NCBI GenBank assembly: GCA_003266145.1
Contig: MVJJ01000043.1
Location: 1-13,656, forward strand
Reading direction: 5' to 3'
Source: Methanosphaera sp. SHI613
Lineage (GTDB): Archaea; Methanobacteriota; Methanobacteria; Methanobacteriales; Methanobacteriaceae
DNA: 13,656 nucleotides
The notes under the pieces: model-generated
Told to the model about the DNA's origin: nothing
The model's input: only the letters and a program-made list of their open reading frames with translations
The model's database searches: none
Shown: positions 7,354-13,655 of the stretch, piece by piece
Layout of the letters: the number at the start of each line of letters is the position of its first letter
Numbering within the stretch: the stretch's first letter is position 1
Position numbers and translations under genes: made by a program

Positions 7354-8579
7354 TCATTGAGTTTATTAGCAATTTTAACTCCTAATTCGAAGCATTTTTC
7401 CAAGTCTTCATCGCTTGGTACGTAGTTGATTTCAAGGTTATCTACCATGTCAAATCCAGCTTCGGCTAATTTTTCGTTTAACCATTTAGGACCGTTTCCA
7501 CCCCAACCGTATGAACCGAATGTTGCTCCTAATCTTTTGATACCTGTTCTAGCAAATTCTAATTCGGTAGTGTATAATAGGATATCTCCGATACTAGGGT
7601 ATGCCTTATTAAATAGTGTTGGTACACCCATCAGTACTGCCTTACTTTCAAGCATGTCCTTGACTATTTCACTTCTTTCTTCCACTTTAAGATAATGCAT
7701 TTTGACGTTTACGCCTTCACTCATTAGACCTTCTGCGATAGCATGAGCCATTGACTGTGTGGAGTAGTGCATTGTATCATATATCAATGTAGCTTGTGGT
7801 CTCTGACATACACCGCTAGCCCAGTTCTGGTACGCTTCAATGATTTTCATTGGTTCTGTCCAGATTTGACCGTGTGATGGTGCAATCATTTTAACGCTGT
7901 CAAGTAATCCTGCTTCCACTACTTCGTTTAATTTCATTGTTAAAAGTGGGGTTAATGGTGTAAGTAGGTTTGCGTAGAATTTCTGTGCTGCTTCGATAAG
8001 TTCTGATTCTGGTACTTCATAGTCGTATCTTTCCATTTTACATAAGTGTTGACCGAATGCGTCGTTGGAAAATAGTATTCCATCCTCTTCAAGTAAAGTG
8101 AACATGCTGTCTGGCCAGTGAAGCATTTTTGCATCTACAAATGCGAATGTCTTGTTTCCTATTTCGAGTTTGTCACCGGTTTCTACTGTTACGAATTCTG
8201 CATCTGCTAGGTCAGGGTAATGTTTTATTAGTCCTGGTTTTGCTATTGGTGTACAGTAGATTGGTGCATCAGGGAATTTTGCATGTATCTCGGATAATGC
8301 TCCACTGTGATCTTTTTCGACGTGGTTTTGGATGATGTAATCGATTTTCATTTCCTTGTTCTGATCTTCGAATGCATCTTTTATTCTTCCCCACATTTGT
8401 GCTGAGTATCCCGGATAGACGTTGTCTATGAGTACTGTCTTATCTCCACAGAATACGAGAAATGCATTGTATGTTGTACCAGGTAGTGTGTATCCATGGT
8501 ATTCTCTTCTGTCCCAGTCAAGGGTTCCTACAAAATAAACGTCATCTACTATTTTTGGTGCTTTTGCTTTCATAATCAT
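7347..8579 (-). CDS. fprA: F420H2 oxidase FprA (diiron flavoprotein)
   Basis: A 410-residue A-type flavoprotein that reduces O2 to water with electrons from coenzyme F420H2, protecting a strict anaerobe. Residues about 1-255 form the metallo-beta-lactamase-like diiron domain with all ligands: H86, E88 and D90 (HVEKDH), H154 (MLHWPDS), D173 (SNDAFGQ) and H236 (APSHGQIW). Residues about 262-405 form a flavodoxin-like FMN domain (YDTMHYSTQSMA at 267-278). The length matches the family and there is no fused rubredoxin domain. Two close in-frame ATGs exist (M1 and M3). AGGA at 8594-8591 fits M1 better. The gene lies downstream of the superoxide reductase gene on the same strand, but a 174 bp gap with a T-tract and its own TATA-like box suggests separate transcription. 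Nitric oxide reduction is a known alternative activity of related enzymes. Confidence 0.95.
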   Translation of the reverse strand: MIMKAKAPKIVDDVYFVGTLDWDRREYHGYTLPGTTYNAFLVFCGDKTVLIDNVYPGYSAQMWGRIKDAFEDQNKEMKIDYIIQNHVEKDHSGALSEIHAKFPDAPIYCTPIAKPGLIKHYPDLADAEFVTVETGDKLEIGNKTFAFVDAKMLHWPDSMFTLLEEDGILFSNDAFGQHLCKMERYDYEVPESELIEAAQKFYANLLTPLTPLLTMKLNEVVEAGLLDSVKMIAPSHGQIWTEPMKIIEAYQNWASGVCQRPQATLIYDTMHYSTQSMAHAIAEGLMSEGVNVKMHYLKVEERSEIVKDMLESKAVLMGVPTLFNKAYPSIGDILLYTTELEFARTGIKRLGATFGSYGWGGNGPKWLNEKLAEAGFDMVDNLEINYVPSDEDLEKCFELGVKIANKLNEM

Positions 8580-8626
8580 TATATCAGTTTTCCTATATTT
8601 TAAAATATTACTTTCTATTATTACTT

Positions 8627-8651
8627 TAACTTAAGAGTTATTTATATTTAA
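8627..8651 (-). promoter_or_regulatory. fprA promoter: TATA-like box and small dyad
   Basis: Read on the minus strand, AAATATAAATAA at about 8651-8640 is a good TATA candidate and would start transcription some 35 bases before the fprA ATG. Just downstream lies an inverted repeat with 5-bp arms TAACT and AGTTA around TAAG (8627-8640), between the TATA box and the expected start. This position suits a repressor site, but 5-bp arms in AT-rich DNA are weak evidence. Confidence 0.35.
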
Positions 8652-8717
8652 TGAAAATAAGGTCATTTATTAATTCATGTTGTTTAAACCGTCATACAAA
8701 TTAGCATATGATGATTT

Positions 8718-8733
8718 AAAAAAAATTAAAAAA
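8718..8733 (-). terminator. T-tract after the superoxide reductase gene
   Basis: On the minus strand TTTTTT, AA, TTTTTTTT lies 20 bases after the stop codon of the superoxide reductase gene. It probably ends the rubrerythrin-superoxide reductase transcript before fprA. Confidence 0.55.
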
Positions 8734-8753
8734 GTAGGTTAAGGGGAGGTTAT

Positions 8754-9125
8754 TTAGGATTGCCAGAGGCCGTGTAAAGTACAGAATTCTCTTGCTTTTA
8801 CATCATCTGCTTCTGGGATTTTGAATGTAGCTTCTGGTTTATCTCCAGGGTTTAAGTATTGTTTATGTACTTGTCCGTCAGCTATTAATTCAATTAGTGC
8901 TATGTAGTGGTTTTCATCCATTGGATGTTCTACTTCTCCAACTTTTACTACGTAAGCGTCATCTTCTCTTGTGATAACAGGTTTGTGTTTTACGTCTCCT
9001 TCACCTTCGGTTTTAGCTTCAACGACATCTAAGCATGCAACGTCTACGTCTTGACCTGGGTAGATTAATTCAATTATATTTCCGCTGTTTTTACATTTTA
9101 TTATGTTTGTAAAATCAAAATCCAT
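8754..9125 (-). CDS. Superoxide reductase (desulfoferrodoxin-like) with degenerate centre I
   Basis: A 123-residue protein that reduces superoxide to hydrogen peroxide without making O2. Centre II is complete: H47, H67 (EHPMD), H73 (ENHY), and C115 with H118 (FCTLHGLW), the four-His one-Cys iron site. The N-terminal desulforedoxin-like domain is present, but its Fe(SCys)4 centre I cannot form as in two-iron desulfoferrodoxin. Where the family has CxxC it has C11 and S14, and where it has CC it has A30 and C31. This fits class III superoxide reductases such as that of Treponema pallidum. The glutamate that precedes Lys-His in many members (EKH) is Val here (VKH). The lysine is kept at K46. It is 34 bp downstream of rubrerythrin with its own ribosome site AAGGAGAG, so the two are probably co-transcribed. 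Rubredoxin (5814-5972) is a likely electron donor. Confidence 0.92.
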   Translation of the reverse strand: MDFDFTNIIKCKNSGNIIELIYPGQDVDVACLDVVEAKTEGEGDVKHKPVITREDDAYVVKVGEVEHPMDENHYIALIELIADGQVHKQYLNPGDKPEATFKIPEADDVKAREFCTLHGLWQS

Positions 9126-9159
9126 TGTTTTCTCTCCTTTTGTTGAATAATTTGATTAA

Positions 9160-9732
9160 TTAGAATTCATCGATTGATAATTCGAAGTAACTTGATGGGT
9201 GTTCACAGATTGGACATACTTCAGGTGGTTTTTCTCCTTTGTATACGAATCCACATTTTCTACATACCCATGTGACTTCTTCGTCTCTGTTGAAGAATGT
9301 TTCGCCTTCAACCATAGCTAATAATTGTCTGTATCTTGCTTCGTGATGTGCTTCTACTTTTCCAATGTTTCTTAATCTGCAAGCTATTGCGTCGAATCCT
9401 TCTTCTTCTGCTACATCAGCAAATTCAGGATACATTGAGGTTGCTTCTTCGTTTTCTCCTTCAGCAGCAGCTTTTAAGTTTTCTGCTGTTGTTCCATAGG
9501 TAAATCCTACGCTTGTTGGGATGTCAATACAATCAACATCTTCTTTTAATTCTTGTATCATTTTGAATAATACTTTAGCATGTTGGAATTCGTTGTCTGC
9601 GGTTAAAAGGAATATTTCTGCAATTTTTTCGAATCCTTCTTTTTTAGCAATTTTTGAGTACATTGTGTATCTGTTTCTTGCTTGACTTTCTCCTACAAAA
9701 GCTTTTGATAAATTTTCTAATGTTTTTACCAT
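9160..9732 (-). CDS. Rubrerythrin
   Basis: A 190-residue NAD(P)H-linked peroxidase of anaerobes that reduces hydrogen peroxide to water. Residues 1-145 form the four-helix diiron domain with E15 (GESQARNRY), E48 and H51 (NEFQH), an EE pair near 95-96 and E127/H130 (VEAHHEAR). The C-terminal rubredoxin domain binds iron through C157, C160, C173 and C176 (VCRKCGFVYKG and VCPICEHP). Length and layout are those of classic rubrerythrin. The start is certain: AGGTGAT stands a few bases before the ATG. It is the first gene of a two-gene unit with superoxide reductase, so peroxide made by the second enzyme is removed by the first. Electrons probably come from rubredoxin. Confidence 0.96.
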   Translation of the reverse strand: MVKTLENLSKAFVGESQARNRYTMYSKIAKKEGFEKIAEIFLLTADNEFQHAKVLFKMIQELKEDVDCIDIPTSVGFTYGTTAENLKAAAEGENEEATSMYPEFADVAEEEGFDAIACRLRNIGKVEAHHEARYRQLLAMVEGETFFNRDEEVTWVCRKCGFVYKGEKPPEVCPICEHPSSYFELSIDEF

Positions 9733-10054
9733 TGTATCACCTATTAATTTTAATATATATTATTATGAAAAATTTCTAATATATAGTCTTGGTAATTGTA
9801 TTATATAATTTTTAGAATATATAATTATAGTATTTTAGTTATTCATAAATAATACATTTAAACACAAATATACTTAGATATATGGATTATTCCATTAATA
9901 AATACTTATTTTCTTAATTAGATGAATATGATAATTGTATTATTGAAAAATAGCTTATTTTGATATTCGACAGAAATTTTCATATCTAATTAATTGATTC
10001 TGTTAATTATCATTTAAAAGAAATAATTTTAAAAAAATAAGAAATGGAGATTAT
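9733..10054. promoter_or_regulatory. Rubrerythrin promoter region and gap to DUF2070 gene
   Basis: 322 bp without a gene, very AT-rich. On the minus strand, TATA-like stretches lie at about 9815-9800 (AAAAATTATATAATAC) and near 9787-9780. The 12-mer TAATTGTATTAT occurs twice in direct orientation (9793-9804 and 9932-9943). The second copy, with its leading A, is a dyad (ATAAT, TGT, ATTAT). Arms TAATTAA and TTAATTA lie around 9987-10009. The DUF2070 gene's terminator T-tract is at 10031-10037. No small ORF is convincing. Confidence 0.45.
10031..10037 (-). terminator. T-tract after the DUF2070 gene
   Basis: A run of seven T on the minus strand starts 17 bases after the DUF2070 stop codon, followed by further T-rich sequence. 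There is no clear hairpin. It is the likely transcript end, so rubrerythrin downstream probably has its own promoter. Confidence 0.45.
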
Positions 10055-11866
10055 CTAGAATATCCAGTATACTGTTATGATTGCGGCAAATATGAATATC
10101 AATGGTGCCAATATTTTACTTACGGATATTATTGAGGATATTGTATTGACCAGTTCTATTGACTTGTTAGGTCCTAAGGTTTTGATTTTCAATCTTTGTG
10201 TAGCTGATGCAACGCTTACCTCTTCCAAGTCATCAAGTGCCTGTGGAACCAATCCCAATATCTTTTCGATTAATAGTTCCTTGTGTTTTGTTCCGACTGT
10301 CAATCCACCACCGGAGATGGTATTTACCAAGTGGGTGTCAGTAGTCATTACCTCTATCATGTCGATTTCAGGATATTTGTCCTTGACAGCTTCGATGATC
10401 TCTTCACGTACGCCCTGTTTCATGTTGTTTCCATCAAATACCACATATAACATTTTTTGGTCATCAACATCGGTAATCATTAGCTTAACTCCGCATTCAC
10501 CGATACCATCCTTTACGTCGATTTCTTCAAGAAGATCATGTGCATATCCCATCCTGATAGGATGCATGTCCAGTTTTTCCAACTTCTTGATAGCCTCCTC
10601 TATCTGCACTACCCTATAATGACCAGGCATCAGTCTGTCTACGTTTCCTGCAAGACAATTATGACAGTCAACGACCACCACATTTTCTATGCCTGTTACC
10701 TGTTTGGCCTGGTACTGCATTGCAAGTCCTACTCCATAATCTATATCATCTCCAGGTACTGGTGCAAATGTACTTAGAAGTACTACTCCATCATTAAAAA
10801 ATTGTGCTCCAATCTTAGCATCCTCATATTGTACCCTTTGGAACTTGCTTGCTTTATCGGAATATTCCAGGTTTTCAAGTGCCTTGTTTACCGCTTCGGT
10901 GATTTTCTTGATTTCCTTAGCGGCTACTGGGTTGAAGTCATGTGTTGCAGCTCCGTGAACTACCACTGATGTGTCCTCCAACTGTTGGGTCAGTATACTT
11001 GGAAGGTTTCCACCACCCAACGATCCGACTGGTCCCGGATGTACACATGGTGATATGTAGTTTAGTTTGATGTTTCCGTTTTTGTCCTTGAAGCTTATTA
11101 GGCTGACTATGGTATCTATGGTTTCACCCATGTTGCTGAATACGTCTTCCATTGAAGTGGATCCTTCGGTTATGTGACCGATAAATAAGCTTAACAGTTC
11201 AAGACCATTTACTCCGAGGTTACTTCTCATTGGACTTTCAAGTATCGATACGAATGAGAATATTGCAATTGCCAGTACTATAGCACCGATTATAGCTTTT
11301 AGGTATAGGCTGATTACTGAGTTCAGGCTCGTAGTTGCAAATGTAATGTAGTTAATCAATACAAACATACTTAATATGAGTATCGGATGGATCAATCCTA
11401 TTATTAGTCCCTGTATGAATCGGATATTGGACGTACTCCATATGATTAACGTTTCTATTGCAAATCCGAATAGTATTCCTATCAGTAATGAATTTACGAA
11501 TATGTCTATGTTGAATACAAATCCAATGACATCTCCTATCAATAGAATCAAACATGTTATAAACATGCTTACGAATGATAGGAAGAGTGCTTGTTTCTGT
11601 TTCATATGTCTTTTTTTAAGAGAGTTAACACTTGAATGAACTAATCCTCCTGAAGCCATGGTTGTTAAACCTAATAGGAAAAATATCGACGCTCCTCCAC
11701 TTAAAAATGAATACACAACTTCCTCCAGGTTAAGTCCGGGATCCAAACATCCCATTATACCTCCGGTCAGGAAGCTGAATGTGAATATCAGGAATATGGA
11801 TATCTTGGATTCGGGGAGAGTAATCATGTATTTGCTTAATTTCATCACTCTTTCTGTTACCGTCAT
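10055..11866 (-). CDS. DUF2070 family membrane protein, uncharacterised
   Basis: A 603-residue archaeal membrane protein. Residues about 20-210 hold six or so membrane helices (near 22-40, 52-72, 94-115, 121-143, 150-174 and 190-209). A soluble domain of about 370 residues follows, then a last helix at about 583-602 ending at the C terminus. The soluble domain carries clustered polar motifs typical of a metal-dependent enzyme: HPGP at 276-279, HGAATHD at 304-310, DCHN at 400-403, DGNN at 478-481 and DTH at 510-512, with a Gly-rich GSLGGGN loop at 281-287. Function is unknown; that it is a membrane-bound metallohydrolase is inference. The ATG at 11864-11866 is preceded by AGGAATTGAG and, further up, by a strong dyad over the promoter. 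It diverges from the fumarase subunit gene. Confidence 0.85.
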   Translation of the reverse strand: MTVTERVMKLSKYMITLPESKISIFLIFTFSFLTGGIMGCLDPGLNLEEVVYSFLSGGASIFFLLGLTTMASGGLVHSSVNSLKKRHMKQKQALFLSFVSMFITCLILLIGDVIGFVFNIDIFVNSLLIGILFGFAIETLIIWSTSNIRFIQGLIIGLIHPILILSMFVLINYITFATTSLNSVISLYLKAIIGAIVLAIAIFSFVSILESPMRSNLGVNGLELLSLFIGHITEGSTSMEDVFSNMGETIDTIVSLISFKDKNGNIKLNYISPCVHPGPVGSLGGGNLPSILTQQLEDTSVVVHGAATHDFNPVAAKEIKKITEAVNKALENLEYSDKASKFQRVQYEDAKIGAQFFNDGVVLLSTFAPVPGDDIDYGVGLAMQYQAKQVTGIENVVVVDCHNCLAGNVDRLMPGHYRVVQIEEAIKKLEKLDMHPIRMGYAHDLLEEIDVKDGIGECGVKLMITDVDDQKMLYVVFDGNNMKQGVREEIIEAVKDKYPEIDMIEVMTTDTHLVNTISGGGLTVGTKHKELLIEKILGLVPQALDDLEEVSVASATQRLKIKTLGPNKSIELVNTISSIISVSKILAPLIFIFAAIITVYWIF

Positions 11867-12062
11867 GTTCTCAATTCCTATAATTGATTATTTTTTAGTT
11901 AATCAACTAAAAATTTTTATATAATATATATTTTTTAATTCGTTGATATTAAATTATTTTGTTATGTTGCATCATGATTATGGATAAACTACTATAATAT
12001 GAATAGACAAAGATATTAATATATATTAATTTTTATTTAAAAAAAATAAATGGGGAATTAAT
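11867..12062. promoter_or_regulatory. Divergent promoter region, DUF2070 and fumarase beta
   Basis: A 196 bp gap with both promoters. In the DUF2070 direction a TATA-like TTATATAAAAAT lies at about 11926-11914, next to the dyad at 11892-11913. In the fumarase direction there is a perfect 16-bp AT palindrome, ATTAATATATATTAAT, at 12015-12030, which contains a TATA box, and an alternative TATA-like ACTATAATAT at about 11991-12000. The ribosome site GGGGAAT is at 12052-12058. Confidence 0.5.
11892..11913. promoter_or_regulatory. 22-bp inverted repeat at the DUF2070 promoter
   Basis: TTTTTAGTT and AACTAAAAA are perfect 9-bp reverse-complement arms around the 4-base spacer AATC. The repeat lies between the DUF2070 TATA-like stretch and the ATG, about where transcription should start, a classic place for a repressor. 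It has the same 9-4-9 design and spacer as the dyad at 256-277, though the arm sequences differ. Confidence 0.45.
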
Positions 12063-12608
12063 TTGGAATATGAATTAAATACACCATTAGATGATAGTGA
12101 TATTAATAAATTAAAAGCGGGTGACACAGTATATCTGACGGGTAAAATATTTACTGCCCGTGACAGTGCACATAAAAGAATTATAGAATCCAATGCTCCT
12201 ATAGACTTAGAAGGTGTTGTTTTATTCCATGCAGGTCCTATAATAAAGGAAAATGCTGATAATGAATATGAAATTGTTGCAGTAGGTCCAACAACCAGTA
12301 TGAGAATGAATCCATATGAGGCAGACGTTTTGGATATGGGAGTTAAAGCAATAATCGGTAAGGGTGGAATGGATGAGAAAACCCAGGAAGCTTTAGTACG
12401 CAATAACGCCGTATTTCTGACTGCTGTTGGTGGTTGTGCAGCATTATACGTAAGTAGCATCAATAAGGTTGATGATGTTCATTGGCTGGATTTGGGAATG
12501 CCTGAGGCCATTTGGCAATTGGACGTCAAAAGGTTCGGCCCTTTAATTGTGACCATGGATTCCAATGATGTTAATTTATATAAAAAAGATAACGAGGATT
12601 CAAAATGA
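12063..12608 (+). CDS. fumB: Class I fumarate hydratase / tartrate dehydratase beta subunit
   Basis: A 181-residue subunit of the iron-sulfur dependent (class I) fumarase, which interconverts fumarate and malate in the incomplete reductive citrate cycle of methanogens. Family motifs are clear: TGKIFTARDSAHKRI at 26-40, HAGPI at 56-60, VGPTTSMRMNPY at 74-85, GKGGM at 99-103, GGCAALY at 123-129 and MPEAIW at 146-151. The alpha subunit is not adjacent, as in other Methanobacteriales where the two genes are apart. The start is TTG: GGGGAAT ends 4 bases before it, the ATG at 12050 runs into a stop after two codons, the ATG at 12070 is out of frame, and there is no in-frame ATG before residue 80. 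The 3' end overlaps the next gene by ATGA. L(+)-tartrate dehydratase is the alternative within the same family. Confidence 0.9.
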   Translation: MEYELNTPLDDSDINKLKAGDTVYLTGKIFTARDSAHKRIIESNAPIDLEGVVLFHAGPIIKENADNEYEIVAVGPTTSMRMNPYEADVLDMGVKAIIGKGGMDEKTQEALVRNNAVFLTAVGGCAALYVSSINKVDDVHWLDLGMPEAIWQLDVKRFGPLIVTMDSNDVNLYKKDNEDSK

Positions 12609-13246
12609 ATAGCAAGATACTTTCAATAGGATTAATTATATGTTCAGTTCTGTTAATTGCTGGATTTTTCATATTTTCACCTACATATCTTCAAAGCAAT
12701 GGTGATGTTAAGCATTTTAGTGATAGTGACATGTCATTTGACATACCTAACACTTGGACTGTCTATGAATACGATGATGCTATCAAAACACCATTCTTAT
12801 CAAGCAGGCCATCATCAATCATCGTAAACCCTGCAAGCAAATCCACATACTCATATTATGATGGAAACATTTCCGATTTGGAAAAGGATGGAGTCTTAAA
12901 TACCAGCGCTACCAGTGCTACTGACGTTGCAATCGTAACCTGTGAGATTAGCAAAATGAACACTCTACCTGAAGGTGTGACATTGGACAACGCTTACCAA
13001 TCAGACAGCATCTATGGAATTATGGAGTCATCAGGTCAATTCAATCTTGACTCAGCTACCGTTATACAGGTGGATGGTAAGGATGCACGTCAATTCGTAT
13101 ATACCGTTGGATATACACAGTACAAGGATACATGGATTAACTCTAACGGACATTATTATAGGGTAAAATGTCAAGCACCTAACACATTCTATTCTGATGC
13201 CGAAAGTGTATTTGATACTATCATAAATACCATGAAGTTGAAATAA
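12605..13246 (+). CDS. Exported or membrane-anchored PsbP-like protein
   Basis: A 213-residue protein with an N-terminal hydrophobic helix (about 5-25, after MNSK) that acts as signal anchor or signal peptide, so the rest should lie outside the cell. The segment FSDSDMSFDIPNTWTVYEYDD (split as FSDSDMSFDIP at about 38-48 and NTWTVYE) resembles the opening strand motif of PsbP-like proteins common in methanogens. The end shows GHYYRVKCQAP and a helix FDTIINTMKL, also typical of that fold. Function is unknown. Its ATG overlaps the stop of the fumarase beta gene (ATGA), which implies coupled translation despite unrelated roles. No lipobox cysteine is evident (the only Cys near the N terminus is within the helix, C13). 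Confidence 0.7.
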   Translation: MNSKILSIGLIICSVLLIAGFFIFSPTYLQSNGDVKHFSDSDMSFDIPNTWTVYEYDDAIKTPFLSSRPSSIIVNPASKSTYSYYDGNISDLEKDGVLNTSATSATDVAIVTCEISKMNTLPEGVTLDNAYQSDSIYGIMESSGQFNLDSATVIQVDGKDARQFVYTVGYTQYKDTWINSNGHYYRVKCQAPNTFYSDAESVFDTIINTMKLK

Positions 13247-13254
13247 TTCAACTC

Positions 13255-13262
13255 TTTTTTTT
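13255..13262 (+). terminator. T8 tract after the PsbP-like gene
   Basis: A run of eight T starts 9 bases after the stop codon, then CTTTT. CTCTT and AAGAG (about 13253-13272) could form a weak stem around it. It is the likely end of the fumB-PsbP-like transcript. Confidence 0.55.
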
Positions 13263-13263
13263 C

Positions 13264-13513
13264 TTTTAAGAGGGTGTGCGACAATTATTTTGCTATGTGA
13301 ATTGCATATAGTTTAACTATGTATTCTATACAAAATAATAATATTATTATAATCTCAGAACATACTATTAATAAAATCATGCAAAAGAACCCTGAAACGA
13401 AATTATTGCACGTTCTCGATATTGGATCTTTAAATCCATATTCTATCATTATCCACTGCAATTTCAAGTATTTTATCATCAGAGGACATATATTCTCGTT
13501 CACCAATATATGA
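13264..13513 (-). pseudogene. Probable relic of a DUF5615 (PIN-like) toxin gene
   Basis: On the minus strand a frame through the ATG at 13489-13487 reads EREYMSSDDKILEIAVDND then RIWI, and then meets a TAA stop (13432-13430). The stretch SDDKILEIAVDNDRI matches the conserved core of DUF5615 PIN-like nucleases, in which it is followed by a 'T-D-DF' motif. In the same frame the sequence after the stop goes on as RSNIENVQ, stop, FRFRVLLHDF, with spacing close to that expected of the family, then two more stops. The N-terminal 'DEN' motif is not found. So this looks like a decayed, partial copy; limits are approximate. No antitoxin gene is visible. The short length of the match leaves room for chance. 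Confidence 0.4.
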
Positions 13514-13655
13514 GAATAAACAAAGATACAACAAATAAACTAAACACTAATAGAATAAATACCAATATTAAACAACTTAATTCTAATAAAAATAATGCTA
13601 TTACTATTTTTACTAAATAAATATCCACAATATGGTGTTGTTCAAAATCTGGTTG
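13500..13655 (-). CDS. Possible C-terminal end of a hydrophobic protein (off the window edge)
   Basis: On the minus strand a frame is open from the window edge to a TGA at 13502-13500: 51 residues, starting QPDFEQHHIVDIYLVK and ending in a long run of Leu, Ile, Val and Phe that would be one or two membrane helices. It could be the tail of a membrane protein whose gene lies beyond 13656. T-rich DNA read in any frame gives hydrophobic residues, so chance is a real alternative. Confidence 0.2.
   Translation of the reverse strand, partial: QPDFEQHHIVDIYLVKIVIALFLLELSCLILVFILLVFSLFVVSLFILIYW

Noticed and set aside
8595..8608. 14-bp perfect palindrome ATATTTTAAAATAT before fprA as an operator
   Set aside because: Only A and T, and it sits between the likely transcription start and the ribosome site. 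Palindromes of this kind are expected by chance in such AT-rich DNA.
10077..10619. 180-codon plus-strand ORF inside the DUF2070 gene
   Set aside because: Antisense to a conserved protein with family motifs; no ribosome site, and the composition is that of an antisense shadow.
12026..12463. 145-codon minus-strand ORF over the fumarase beta gene
   Set aside because: The plus-strand frame carries all fumarase motifs; this is its antisense shadow.
13271..13284. GGGTGTGCGAC stretch as an insertion-sequence end
   Set aside because: No matching inverted copy at the other side, no target duplication and no transposase frame in the window.
13319..13513. 64-codon plus-strand ORF near the right end
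   Set aside because: Antisense to the DUF5615-like relic, which has a recognisable core; no ribosome site.
13510..13620. 36-codon plus-strand frame (MRINKDTTNKLNTN...)
   Set aside because: No ribosome site and composed mostly of Asn, Lys, Thr and Ile, as expected from A-rich DNA. It also competes with an open frame on the other strand.
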